64,000 nt of DNA from Enemella evansiae (GCF_002250705.1 NZ_NMVP01000001.1:620001-684000); one strand, 5' to 3'. Numbered from the stretch's first letter, positions 53,197-61,913 are shown. Notes: generated from the letters alone by a model not told the origin. A program made the numbers and translations.

Positions 53197-54534
53197 ATGA
53201 GCCAACCCACCGCAGCACCGACGACCGAACCTCGGGTCGATGAGAAGAACGTCCGCCGCGCCGCCTTCGCCGGCCTGATCGGCACGATGCTGGAGCAATA
53301 CGACTTCGTCATCTACGGCACCGCCTCGGCGCTGATCTTCAACAAACTCTTCTTCCCCGACGTCTCCCCCGCGGTCGGCGTGATGGCCGCGATGAGCGCC
53401 TATGCCGTCGGGTTCATGGCCCGCCCGCTCGGCGGCCTGTTCTTCGCCCGGTTCGGGGACCGACTGGGCCGCAAGTGGGTGATGATCTCCACCCTGTTCC
53501 TGATGGGCATCGCCACCTTCGCCATCGGCCTCATCCCGAGTTACTACACCATCGGCGTGCTGGCCCCGGCGCTGCTGGTGATCTGCCGGATCCTGCAGGG
53601 TTTCGGGGCCGGCGCCGAGCAGGCCGGCGGCGTCACCCTGCTGGCCGAGACCGCACCGACCAGGCGCCGGGGTTTCTATGCCTCATTGGTTTTCGTCGGC
53701 GCGGCCCTCGGTTCGGTGCTCGGTGCACTGGCCTGGGTGTGGGCGCAGTCGCTGCCGACCGAAGACCTGCAGTCCTGGGGGTGGCGGGCGGTCTTCTTCA
53801 CCAGCGCCTTCGTCACCATCGCGGCCTACATCCTGCGCCGCAAGCTGAACGAGTCCCCCGTCTTCGCCGAGACCCAGGAGGCCCGGATCGGCCAGCAGGA
53901 CACGCCGATCGGCGATGTGCTGCGCAACGGCCGACCCAGTCTGTGGCGGGTCTTCCTGGTCAACATGGGCTCCAACGGGCAGAGCTACATCTACCAGGTG
54001 TTCATGGGTTCCTATCTGGTCACCTGGCTCGGCGTGCAGGCCAGGTTCATCCCGCAGCTGCTGCTCTACGGTGCCCTCGGTGCCTGCCTGGCGGCCTTCG
54101 GGACCGGCTGGTTGACCGACCGGATCGGGCGCCGGCCGGTGATCGTCGGGGTGCTGATCTTCCTGTTCTGCTTCCCGATCCCGGCCTTCCTGCTCCTCGG
54201 GACCAAGAACACCCTGGCCATCGGTTTCGTCGTCGTGATCGGCTTCATGGTGGCCGGGTACGCCACGGTGGGCAGCCAGGGCGCCTGGTACGCCGAGATG
54301 TTCGGTTCGCGCTACCGGTACGCCGGCATCTCGCTGGCCCGGGAGTTCTCCTCGGTCTTCGGTGGCGGCATGGCGCCGCTGGTCAGTTCGGCACTGATCA
54401 CCTGGGCCGCGGGTTCCTGGTGGCCGGTCGCGGCGTACATGATGGTGATGATCGGCCTGTCGTTGTTCGGGGCGATCAAGTCGCCCGAGACCCGCGGGCG
54501 TGACCTGCGACTGACCGAGGATGCCGTCCGATGA
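53197..54534 (+). CDS. MFS transporter, metabolite:H+ symporter family (ShiA/KgtP type)
   Basis: A 445-residue 12-helix major facilitator of the MHS family, which imports organic acids such as shikimate, 2-oxoglutarate or citrate. The N-terminal GTMLEQYDFVIYGTASALIFNKLFFPD and FARFGDRLGRKWVMISTLFLMG are typical of the family, as is LLAETAPTRRRGFYASL. Coupled to the dehydrogenase gene by an ATGA overlap. The IclR-regulated pair predicts uptake of a 2-hydroxy or 2-oxo acid followed by redox conversion; the exact substrate is unknown. Confidence 0.9.
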   Translation: MSQPTAAPTTEPRVDEKNVRRAAFAGLIGTMLEQYDFVIYGTASALIFNKLFFPDVSPAVGVMAAMSAYAVGFMARPLGGLFFARFGDRLGRKWVMISTLFLMGIATFAIGLIPSYYTIGVLAPALLVICRILQGFGAGAEQAGGVTLLAETAPTRRRGFYASLVFVGAALGSVLGALAWVWAQSLPTEDLQSWGWRAVFFTSAFVTIAAYILRRKLNESPVFAETQEARIGQQDTPIGDVLRNGRPSLWRVFLVNMGSNGQSYIYQVFMGSYLVTWLGVQARFIPQLLLYGALGACLAAFGTGWLTDRIGRRPVIVGVLIFLFCFPIPAFLLLGTKNTLAIGFVVVIGFMVAGYATVGSQGAWYAEMFGSRYRYAGISLAREFSSVFGGGMAPLVSSALITWAAGSWWPVAAYMMVMIGLSLFGAIKSPETRGRDLRLTEDAVR

Positions 54535-55478
54535 AGGTATTGCTGCCCGACACCCTGACCCTCGACCCCGAGCTGCCCGCCGGCTGGGAGGCGGTCGGCT
54601 ATTCCCGGACCGAGCCGATCCCCGACGAGCATCGCGACGCCGAGGCGCTCGTCACCTGGGGAGTGTCGGCCGACCTGCTCGCCGAGCACGCCCGCACACT
54701 GCCCCGGTTGCGGCTGGCCCAGTCCCTGGCGGCCGGCCCGGATTCCCTGCTGCGGGCGGGATTCGCCGACGAGGTGGTGCTCACCGGTGGAGCCGGGCTG
54801 CACTCGGCCACGGTCAGCGAACACGCGCTCGCGCTGCTGCTGGATCTGGTCTGCCGGCTGCCGCAGGCCGCGGCGGCCCAGCGGGAGCATCGCTGGGCCG
54901 CCGAGCTCGGCGGGGTGCGTGCACTGCATCCCGAGGGGCCGATCGCCACCCTGCTGCAGGCCAAGGTGCTGATCTGGGGCTTCGGCCAGATCGCCCAGCA
55001 TCTCACCCCGCTGCTGCAGGCGCTCGGCGCCGAGGTCCGCGGAGTGGCCCGCTCGGCCGGCACCCGCACCGGGGTCGATGTGGTCGCCGACAGCGAGGTC
55101 GAATCGGCGCTGGAATGGGCGGAGGTGCTGATCATGATCCTCCCCGACACCCCGGAGAGCCGGCACGCGCTGAACGCCGATCGGCTCGCCCGCCTCTCCC
55201 CCGACGCGTTCCTGATCAACGTCGGCCGCGGCAGCACCGTCGACGAGGCGGCGCTGGCCGAGGCACTGGTCACGGGCCGACTGGCCGGCGCCGCCATCGA
55301 CGTCGCCGAGACCGAACCGCTGCCCGCCGACTCGCCGCTGTGGGAGGTGCCGAAACTGGTGATCACCCCGCACGCAGCGGGTGGCCGCCCGGTCGGTGCG
55401 GACGAGCTGATCGCGGCGAACCTGCGGGCACTGAGCGACGGGTCGGCGTACCGGAATCAGATCGAACGGAGCGGGTAA
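54531..55478 (+). CDS. D-isomer-specific 2-hydroxyacid dehydrogenase
   Basis: A 315-residue NAD(P)-dependent 2-hydroxyacid dehydrogenase. The nucleotide motif is slightly degenerate (VLIWGFGQIAQHLTPLLQALGAEV), with G-F-G-Q-I in place of GxGxIG. Catalytic Arg (NVGRGSTVDEAAL), Glu (DVAETEPLP) and His (TPHAAGG) are all present. Cytoplasmic. It overlaps the MHS transporter stop (ATGA). It probably reduces or oxidises the imported 2-oxo/2-hydroxy acid. Confidence 0.9.
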   Translation: MKVLLPDTLTLDPELPAGWEAVGYSRTEPIPDEHRDAEALVTWGVSADLLAEHARTLPRLRLAQSLAAGPDSLLRAGFADEVVLTGGAGLHSATVSEHALALLLDLVCRLPQAAAAQREHRWAAELGGVRALHPEGPIATLLQAKVLIWGFGQIAQHLTPLLQALGAEVRGVARSAGTRTGVDVVADSEVESALEWAEVLIMILPDTPESRHALNADRLARLSPDAFLINVGRGSTVDEAALAEALVTGRLAGAAIDVAETEPLPADSPLWEVPKLVITPHAAGGRPVGADELIAANLRALSDGSAYRNQIERSG

Positions 55479-55488
55479 GACTCCCCGC

Positions 55489-56028
55489 ATGCCGACAAAC
55501 AAGCGAGTTGCATTTCTGGTTGCCCCCGAAGGAATCGAAGAGCAGGAGCTGGTCGACCCGCGCAAGGCCGTGGACGATGCCGGATACCAGAGCGATCTGG
55601 TGAGCACCGAGTCCGGCAAGGTGCAGGCGTTCCAGCACCTCGACAAGTCCCAGGAGTACCCGGTGGACCGCACCGTGGCCGAGGTGAGCGTCGACGACTA
55701 CGACGCACTGGTGCTGCCGGGCGGGGTCGCCAACCCGGACGCGTTGCGGATGGATGAGCAGGCGGTGGGTTTCGTCCGTGATTTCGTACGCTCCGGCAAG
55801 CCGGTCGCGGCGATCTGTCACGCCGCCTGGACGCTGGTGGAGGCCGATTCGGTCCGTGGCCGCCGGTTGGCGTCCTGGCCGAGCCTGCAGACCGACATCC
55901 GCAATGCCGGTGGCGAGTGGGTGGATGAGGAAGTGGTGGTCGATGAGAACCTCATCTCCAGCCGCAATCCCGATGACATCCCGGCGTTCAACAAGGCACT
56001 GCTGGACGCGCTCGCCGCCGAGCGCTGA
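55489..56028 (+). CDS. DJ-1/PfpI family (YhbO-type) protein
   Basis: A 179-residue type 1 glutamine-amidotransferase-like protein of the DJ-1/PfpI family. The nucleophile elbow AAICHAAWTLVEAD holds the reactive Cys; the acidic partner is near EGIEEQEL. YhbO/PfpI relatives act as general stress proteins with reported glyoxalase or deglycase activity and disputed protease activity. ATG 55489 is 11 bp after the dehydrogenase stop, so it may be the third gene of the IclR-controlled unit or separate. Confidence 0.9.
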   Translation: MPTNKRVAFLVAPEGIEEQELVDPRKAVDDAGYQSDLVSTESGKVQAFQHLDKSQEYPVDRTVAEVSVDDYDALVLPGGVANPDALRMDEQAVGFVRDFVRSGKPVAAICHAAWTLVEADSVRGRRLASWPSLQTDIRNAGGEWVDEEVVVDENLISSRNPDDIPAFNKALLDALAAER

Positions 56029-56046
56029 CCCGCGCGCCCGGCGGCG

Positions 56047-56595
56047 TCAGGCGACCCTGGTCGACTGGCGCCGTCGGCGGCCGCGCAGGCTCGACCAGGC
56101 GTTCCGGAACCGCTCCGAGGCGTGCTCTGGGAACACCCACAGGTTCATCAACAGATAGATGTAGACGCCCTCGATGCAGGCCGCGACCACCCGCGCGACC
56201 TGGTACTGGACGCCCAGATGGTCAAGCAGGGTTGAGAATCCGAGGATCCAGATCACGTAGTTGCTGACCACCACGACCAGCTGCTTGCTCGACTGGCTGG
56301 CGACGTGACCATGGCTGCGGAAGTTCAGCCACTTGTTCAGGATGAAGTTCAGGATGCTCGCGCCGAGATAACCCAGAGTGACCGCGAGCGGGTAGCTCAT
56401 GTGCAGCCAGCTCTTGAAGATGCTGAGCAGCACCAGGTCGAAGGCGAAGGTCGTCAGTCCGAGGATGCAGAATCCGAGGCCGGTCGCCGGGATCCAGCGC
56501 AGCCCGCGCGGCAGCGACCGGTGCATGCGCGCGGTGAGCCGCGCGAAGGTGTTGGCGGCCGTGGTGCGCCGGGGGCCCGGGGACATGCCTGCCAT
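56047..56595 (-). CDS. GtrA family membrane protein
   Basis: A 182-residue membrane protein with four helices (about 35-58, 65-85, 98-118 and 125-148), matching GtrA/DPMS flippase-like proteins thought to move undecaprenyl- or polyprenyl-linked sugars across the membrane. TLGYLGASILNFILNKWLNF is the family signature. Basic at both ends (RGRRRRQSTRVA). ATG could be 56586, 56595 or 56598; no strong ribosome site distinguishes them. Confidence 0.82.
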   Translation of the reverse strand: MAGMSPGPRRTTAANTFARLTARMHRSLPRGLRWIPATGLGFCILGLTTFAFDLVLLSIFKSWLHMSYPLAVTLGYLGASILNFILNKWLNFRSHGHVASQSSKQLVVVVSNYVIWILGFSTLLDHLGVQYQVARVVAACIEGVYIYLLMNLWVFPEHASERFRNAWSSLRGRRRRQSTRVA

Positions 56596-56627
56596 CATCG
56601 CAGGTCGAGCCAACTCGCGCAGGCCGG

Positions 56628-56813
56628 TCAGTGCGGTTGCCGCCGCCGCTCCTGGGCGGCCTCCCGCCGCAGCCGCGCCCACTCCTCTGCCAGATCCGGA
56701 TCCTCGCGGACCAGCAGGACCAGGCCGCAGTCCTGCGGGCCGGACGCGCCGGGGAAGCAGAGACTGCACGGATCCGTCGGCCGGATCGGGCATCGCGGTT
56801 CGGGATGCTTCAT
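56628..56813 (-). CDS. Small cysteine-containing conserved protein
   Basis: A 61-residue protein. After MKHPEPRCPIRPTDPC there is a Cys-rich N-terminal part (CPIRPTDPCSLCFPGASGPQDCGLV; four Cys with CxxC) likely binding a metal or forming disulfides, then an amphipathic Arg/Glu helix (DLAEEWARLRREAAQERRRQPH). I recall similar short proteins in Propionibacteriales under a DUF (possibly DUF6767), not verified. ATG 56813 is favoured: TAGAAT lies six bases upstream, indicating a leaderless start; a GTG at 56819 would add two residues. Confidence 0.65.
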   Translation of the reverse strand: MKHPEPRCPIRPTDPCSLCFPGASGPQDCGLVLLVREDPDLAEEWARLRREAAQERRRQPH

Positions 56814-56819
56814 GCCCAC

Positions 56820-56841
56820 ATTCTACTACGTCGCGTCGTAG
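56820..56841 (-). promoter_or_regulatory. -10 box and flanking dyad of the small Cys protein gene
   Basis: Read on the minus strand, TAGAAT (56825-56820) is a near-consensus -10 box six bases from ATG 56813. Immediately upstream, CTACG-N6-CGTAG (56826-56841) is an inverted repeat that could be an operator. Together they indicate leaderless transcription. Confidence 0.55.
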
Positions 56842-57016
56842 CTCAATCCGTGGCGCGCTGCCACTCCCCGGCACCACCTCGATCGGCCATCTGACGGAGA
56901 ACACGGGGGCCTCGACGATCCAGCTGGCCCCGGAGCAGTTCGCTCGAATCGGGTGCTAGTTTGCGAAGGCGACCGGTAGACCCCACCGGCCGTCGACGTC
57001 GACGGGAGGGCACCCC

Positions 57017-58450
57017 GTGTCAGAGCTCGGCAACACCTCCGGCCAGGAACCCCCGGCCACCCCGCCGGCTGCACCGCCCACCAGACACCGACGCAATATC
57101 GCGATCTGGTTCTTCGGTGCCCTCGGCGGCATCCTGTGGGGTTATGACACCGGGGTGATCGGCGGGGCGCTGCTGTTCATCGACAAGGACATCATCCCCA
57201 ACCCGCTGATCGAGGGCATGGTGGTTTCCGGGCTGCTGCTCGGCGCGATGATCGGCGCGATGGGTTCGGGCCGGTTGTCCGATCGGCTCGGCCGCAAGAA
57301 GCTGATCGTCGCCGGCGCGGTGGTGTTCATCGTCGGTACCGCGGGGGCGGCACTGGCGGTCAACTCGGCGCTGCTGATCCTCTTCCGAATGGTGATCGGG
57401 CTCGGGGTGGGCATCGTCTCGGTGGTGGTGCCGATGTACCTCTCGGAGCTGGCGCCGAAGAACATCCGCGGCGCGCTGTCCTCGTTGATGCAGCTGATGG
57501 TGACCACCGGCATCTTCCTCGCCTACCTGGTCGATCTAGCCTTCCAGGAGGCCGGCCTGTGGCGCTGGATGATCGGCCTCGGCGCGGTGCCGGCGGTGGT
57601 GCTGCTGTTCGGCATCCTGACCCAGCCGGAGAGCCCACGCTGGCTGGTGGCCTCGCACACCAGCGAGGAGCACGCCCTGTCCACCCTGATCAAACTGCGC
57701 GGCAACCACACCGAGGCCGAGCGGGAACTCAACGAGATCAAGGCATCGGTGCAGGCCGAGGAGGATGCGCCCGATCCGATGAAGCTGGGTGACCTGCTCA
57801 CCTCCAGGCTGCGGATCCTGCTGGTCATCGGCGTGCTGCTGGTGTTCTTCCAGAACTTCGGCGGGATCAACACGATCATCTACTACGCACCGACCCTGCT
57901 GGCCAACATCGGCTTCACCCCGTACCAGTCACTGCTCGCCAATGCCGCGATCGGGTTGCTGAACATGCTGATGACCCTGCCCGCGATCCGACTGATCGAC
58001 CGGATCGGTCGCAAACCGCTGCTGATCGGCGGCGCCATCGGGATGTGCTTCGGGATGTTGTTCCTCGGCACGGTGTCGGTGCTCGGGCTGACCTCCGGTC
58101 GTGGTGCGCTGTCGATCGCGGTCACCCTGATCGGTATCGGGATCTACATCGCCTCGTTCTCGATCTCCTGGGGCCCGGTGCAGTGGGTGATGCTGCCCGA
58201 GCTGTTCCCGCAGCGGATCCGCGCCGGCGCGATGGGCATCACCACCACGCTCAACTGGTTGTTCAACCTCACCGTGGCCCTGATCTTCCCCACCTTCCTG
58301 GCAATGTTCGGTGCCGCGCCGAACTTCTACTTCTTCGCGCTGACGACCTTCCTGGCCCTGATGTTCGCCTGGCGGTTGCTGCCGGAGACCAAGGGCAGGA
58401 GCCTGGAGGAGATCGAGGCCCAGCTCGTCGGCTCCCGGATCCGGGGCTGA
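57017..58450 (+). CDS. MFS sugar transporter (sugar porter family)
   Basis: A 477-residue 12-helix sugar porter. Signatures: GALGGILWGYDTGVIGGALLFI, the GRLSDRLGRKKLIV loop, PMYLSELAPKNIRGALSS, PESPRWLV, and C-terminal VPETKGRSLEEIE-like LPETKGRSLEEIE. GTG 57017 with GGGAGGG upstream. It probably imports a hexose, pentose or inositol with protons. It is encoded just before the P450 cluster in the same direction, but the 185-bp gap with regulatory repeats suggests a separate unit. Confidence 0.92.
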   Translation: MSELGNTSGQEPPATPPAAPPTRHRRNIAIWFFGALGGILWGYDTGVIGGALLFIDKDIIPNPLIEGMVVSGLLLGAMIGAMGSGRLSDRLGRKKLIVAGAVVFIVGTAGAALAVNSALLILFRMVIGLGVGIVSVVVPMYLSELAPKNIRGALSSLMQLMVTTGIFLAYLVDLAFQEAGLWRWMIGLGAVPAVVLLFGILTQPESPRWLVASHTSEEHALSTLIKLRGNHTEAERELNEIKASVQAEEDAPDPMKLGDLLTSRLRILLVIGVLLVFFQNFGGINTIIYYAPTLLANIGFTPYQSLLANAAIGLLNMLMTLPAIRLIDRIGRKPLLIGGAIGMCFGMLFLGTVSVLGLTSGRGALSIAVTLIGIGIYIASFSISWGPVQWVMLPELFPQRIRAGAMGITTTLNWLFNLTVALIFPTFLAMFGAAPNFYFFALTTFLALMFAWRLLPETKGRSLEEIEAQLVGSRIRG

Positions 58451-58514
58451 CCAGCCCACGGGCAGCGTCCGCCGCCGGCGTACCAGACCCCGGTGCAGAA
58501 TCCGTCGCGCATTC

Positions 58515-58584
58515 CGGATAGCGCCGCGCCAAAGCGGATGGCATGTCCGCGGGGCCCGCCATAGCGTCGCACCACTCGCGAGTG
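58515..58584 (+). promoter_or_regulatory. AraC-type direct repeats and a palindrome upstream of the P450 gene
   Basis: CGGATAGC (58515-58522) and CGGATGGC (58535-58542) form a direct repeat with a 20-bp period, about two helical turns, as AraC-family activators prefer. A perfect 12-bp palindrome CACTCGCGAGTG follows at 58573-58584. Both precede the P450 start at 58636. The AraC regulator encoded at 60901 is the likely ligand of the direct repeats. Confidence 0.5.
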
Positions 58585-58635
58585 CCCCCGAGTATGGCCC
58601 GGCACTCGCCACGGTGCCAACCTCAGGAGCGACCA

Positions 58636-59865
58636 ATGACGACCGCAACCGAATCAACCGGCCGGACCACCCCGGAGTGGCTGAGTGCGCTCAGCGCGGA
58701 TGAACTCGATCGACAGCTCACCGCGGATCCCTATCCCATCTACGCCCGGCTCCGCAACGAGGCGCCGGTGACCTGGGTGCCGCAGATGCAGGCCTGGTTC
58801 GTCACCCGCTACGACGACCTGCGCGCGGTCGCCTCGGACAGCGCGACCCTGCACGGTGCCGCCGATCCGGCCCAGCTCGCCACCTTCGGCGAGGGCAATG
58901 TGCTCACCGCCGAGGGCGAACCGCACACCGAGCAGCGGGCGTTCATCGACCCGCAGCTGCGCAAACGCAAGGTGGCCGGCTACATCGATCCGCTGGTCCG
59001 GCCGACCGCGAAGCGCCTGATCGCCGAGCTGAAGGACAAGGGCCGGGCCGACATCATCCCGGACTACTTCGAGCCGGTCAGCGTGCGCGCGCTCGGGGAC
59101 CTGCTCGGTCTGGAGTCGGTGGACTCCGACACGCTGCAGCGCTGGTTCCGGGTGCTGGGCGAGTGCCTGGCTGCCAAGAATGTCGATGCCTCGGGCAATC
59201 TGACCAACAAGGATGTGATCGCCCGCGCCGATGTCGTCAAGGAGGAGATCCGCGGCGTCGTGCTGCCGATCATCGAACGGGTCACCGTCACCCCCGACGA
59301 GACGAGCATCTCGCACTGGGTGCACGACGGAACCGACACGCCGCGGACGGCCGAGGAGCTGTGGCCGACCATGTATGTCTTCCTGCTCGGCGCGATGCAG
59401 GAGCCCGGGCACAGCGCCGGCAACACCCTGACCGGTCTGTTCACCCGCCCCGAGCAGCTGGCTGCGGTGTACGCCGACCGGTCGCTGCTGCCGGCCGCCA
59501 TCGAGGAGGGGATCCGCTGGATCTCCCCGATCGGCGCCCTGGCGCGGGTCTGCGTCGCCCCGGTGACGGTGAACGGCAAGGATTTCGCCCCCGGTGATGT
59601 GGTGTTCGGTGCGATGGGCTCGGCGAACCGCGACGAGAGCCGCTGGGAGGATGCCGACAGCTTCGACCTGAACCGTCCCGCCCAGCCGCACATCGGGTTC
59701 TCCGCCGGCATCCACACCTGTGCCGGCAGCCACTTCGGCAAGGCGGTGGCCGAGGTCGCGCTCGATGAGTTGCTGACCTCCTTCCCCGACCTCGCCCAGG
59801 ACGGTGACGCCGTCGCCCACGGCTGGTTCTTCCGGGCCGTGCAGTCGCTGCCGGTGCGGTGGTGA
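58636..59865 (+). CDS. Cytochrome P450 resembling GcoA/AgcA (CYP255 family)
   Basis: A 409-residue soluble P450. Haem ligand Cys362 in FSAGIHTCAG; ExxR at Glu291/Arg294. Segments EPVSVRALGDLLGLESVDSD (146-165) and LLGAMQEPGHS (250-260) closely match, by recall, GcoA guaiacol O-demethylase of Amycolatopsis. As there, the I-helix lacks the usual acid-alcohol pair (AGx[D/E]T is replaced by MQEPG). The pocket loop after Arg294 reads WISPIGALAR, one residue shorter than GcoA, so substrate range probably differs. O-demethylation of a methoxy- or alkylphenol is the best guess. GTGA overlap with the reductase gene. Confidence 0.85.
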   Translation: MTTATESTGRTTPEWLSALSADELDRQLTADPYPIYARLRNEAPVTWVPQMQAWFVTRYDDLRAVASDSATLHGAADPAQLATFGEGNVLTAEGEPHTEQRAFIDPQLRKRKVAGYIDPLVRPTAKRLIAELKDKGRADIIPDYFEPVSVRALGDLLGLESVDSDTLQRWFRVLGECLAAKNVDASGNLTNKDVIARADVVKEEIRGVVLPIIERVTVTPDETSISHWVHDGTDTPRTAEELWPTMYVFLLGAMQEPGHSAGNTLTGLFTRPEQLAAVYADRSLLPAAIEEGIRWISPIGALARVCVAPVTVNGKDFAPGDVVFGAMGSANRDESRWEDADSFDLNRPAQPHIGFSAGIHTCAGSHFGKAVAEVALDELLTSFPDLAQDGDAVAHGWFFRAVQSLPVRW

Positions 59866-60860
59866 GCACCATGACCACCTTCGCCACACCCGTTCGCACG
59901 GAGGACCTGATGTTCGATCTCGAACCCGCACTGGAGCTGGTCGTGCAGCGGCGTACCGATGTCGCCGACGACACCATCACCCTGACCCTCGCCGCCCCCG
60001 ACGGCAGCGACCTGCCGGCCTGGGAGCCGGGCGCGCACATCGATCTGGAGCTGGGCTGCGGGCAGACCCGGCAGTACTCGTTGTGCGGTGATCCGAGTGA
60101 TCGGAGCAGCTACACCGTCGCGGTGCTGAACGAGCCGGCGAGCCGCGGTGGGTCGCGGTTCATCCATCAGGAGGTGTACGCCGGGGTGCCGATCCGGGTG
60201 CGCGGGCCGCGGAACCATTTCCGCCTCGAGCCGACCGAGCGGTACACCTTCGTGGCCGGCGGGGTCGGGATCACCCCGATCCTGCCGATGATCGCCGCGG
60301 CCGAGGCCCGCGGAGCCGATTGGGAGCTGCACTACGGTGGTCGGACCCGTAGCTCGATGGCCTTCGCCGCCGATCTGGTGGCGCGGTACGGGGATCGGGT
60401 ACGCCTGCAGCCGCAGGACGAGGTGGGGCTGCTGGATCTGGCCGCGGTCCGCGACCGCGGGCGTAGCGGCGGGTTGATCTACTGCTGCGGACCCGAACCG
60501 CTGCTGGTCGCCCTGGAGGAATCCTGCGCCGGGGTGGCGGGCCAGGTGCGCCTGGAACGGTTCCACGCCAAGGAACAGGATTTCGGACCGGACTCGCCCT
60601 TCGAGGTCGAGCTCGCCGAGAGCGGGATGACCGTCCAGGTCCAACCGGGTGTCTCGATCATGGAGACGCTGCGCGGTGCCGGGGTGCAGGTGCCATCCTC
60701 CTGCGAAGAGGGCACCTGTGGCACCTGCGAGACCGGCGTACTGTCGGGAGAGGTCGACCACCGCGACAGTCTGCTGACGCCTGCCGAGCAGGCCGAGAAC
60801 GACTGCATGATGATCTGCGTCTCGCGGGCGAAGTGCGCACGGCTGGTCCTCGAGCTGTAA
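59862..60860 (+). CDS. PDR/VanB family ferredoxin reductase (P450 redox partner)
   Basis: A 332-residue three-domain reductase: flavin domain (about 15-110; RQYSLCGDPSDRSSYTVAV), NAD domain (about 110-235; TFVAGGVGITPILPMI), and C-terminal plant-type [2Fe-2S] ferredoxin domain (about 245-332) with CEEGTCGTC plus a later Cys. This is the phthalate-dioxygenase-reductase/VanB order, opposite to GcoB, whose ferredoxin is N-terminal. GTG 59862 makes a GTGA overlap with the P450; ATG 59871 is the alternative. It should feed electrons from NADH to the P450. Confidence 0.9.
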   Translation: MSTMTTFATPVRTEDLMFDLEPALELVVQRRTDVADDTITLTLAAPDGSDLPAWEPGAHIDLELGCGQTRQYSLCGDPSDRSSYTVAVLNEPASRGGSRFIHQEVYAGVPIRVRGPRNHFRLEPTERYTFVAGGVGITPILPMIAAAEARGADWELHYGGRTRSSMAFAADLVARYGDRVRLQPQDEVGLLDLAAVRDRGRSGGLIYCCGPEPLLVALEESCAGVAGQVRLERFHAKEQDFGPDSPFEVELAESGMTVQVQPGVSIMETLRGAGVQVPSSCEEGTCGTCETGVLSGEVDHRDSLLTPAEQAENDCMMICVSRAKCARLVLEL

Positions 60861-60900
60861 GTTCCCGGCTCCGGCTGGCTTCACCGAACGGAGGTCGACG

Positions 60901-61884
60901 ATGACCGCCAGGCTCCCCCTGCAGCGCTTCACGCTGTGCGCGAGCAATGAGTTCGAGCCGTTCTCCGAGCTGCTGGACCGGGTCTACTACCCCACCCGGA
61001 TCCGGCAGCCGGTGCGCGGCATCATCACCCCGGACACGGCGATCCTCAACGCGGTGCATCGGCGCGACTTCACCATCGGTTATGTGCGTCCGCCGCACGA
61101 CATGCAGTTCCTGCCCGAGAACGACCGCACCACCTTCCATGTGAACCTGGCCTGGACCGGATCGCTCAGTGCGATCTCCGGGGACAGTGAGGTGCGCGTA
61201 CGCCCGGGGGTTGCGGTCGTGCACAGTCCCGGGGAACGGCACGCACTGCACCGCTGGCAGCACGGGACCGGTGTCGTCGGTCTCAAGTTCTCCCGCGAGC
61301 TGGTGGAGAGCGAACTGACCGCGCTGCTGGGTCATCCGCCGGACGAGCCGCTGCGGTTCGCACCGGAATTCCAGCTCAGCAACGGGCTCGGCGCCACCTG
61401 GTTCAACCTGGCCCGCACCCTACTGAGCGAACTGGATCAACCGGGGTTGCTGGAGGCACCGGGAATGCTGCAACCATACGTCCGCACCCTGGTGGTTGCG
61501 CTGCTGAATGCGCAACCACACAACTATTCCGAGGAACTCCGCGAACCCGACGGGCCACCTCGACCGCGCATTCTGCGGCTCGCCGAGGAGTCCATCGAAC
61601 TCCGTTTCGCCGAGCCGTTGACGGTCACCGATCTGGCCCGGGATGCGGGGGTGAGCGTACGCCGGCTGCAGGAGACCTTCGCCCAGTTCCACGGCACCTC
61701 ACCGAAGGCGTTCCTCACCGACTTCCGGTTGGACCAGGCGCGGCGCGCATTGCTCGCCGGACAGGGCACGGTGACCGAGGTCGCCCAGGACTGCGGGTTC
61801 ACCCATCTGAGCCGGTTCGCGGCCAGCTACCGGGATCGCTTCGGCGAACTTCCCTCGGAGACCCGTGCCCGCGTGGTGCTCTGA
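60901..61884 (+). CDS. AraC family transcriptional regulator
   Basis: A 327-residue activator with an N-terminal AraC-binding-like sensor (about 15-190; FTIGYVRPPHDMQFLPEN, VHSPGERHALHRWQ) and a C-terminal double HTH (about 225-325; LTVTDLARDAGVSVRRLQETFAQFHGTSPKAFL; VTEVAQDCGFTHLSRFAASYRDRFGELPSE). The layout resembles GcoR/NphR-type regulators of aromatic monooxygenases. It follows the reductase by 40 bp in the same direction, so it is probably in the operon and responds to the P450 substrate. Confidence 0.9.
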   Translation: MTARLPLQRFTLCASNEFEPFSELLDRVYYPTRIRQPVRGIITPDTAILNAVHRRDFTIGYVRPPHDMQFLPENDRTTFHVNLAWTGSLSAISGDSEVRVRPGVAVVHSPGERHALHRWQHGTGVVGLKFSRELVESELTALLGHPPDEPLRFAPEFQLSNGLGATWFNLARTLLSELDQPGLLEAPGMLQPYVRTLVVALLNAQPHNYSEELREPDGPPRPRILRLAEESIELRFAEPLTVTDLARDAGVSVRRLQETFAQFHGTSPKAFLTDFRLDQARRALLAGQGTVTEVAQDCGFTHLSRFAASYRDRFGELPSETRARVVL

Positions 61885-61913
61885 TCAGCTGGGATCGGGC
61901 AACACCGGAGGGG

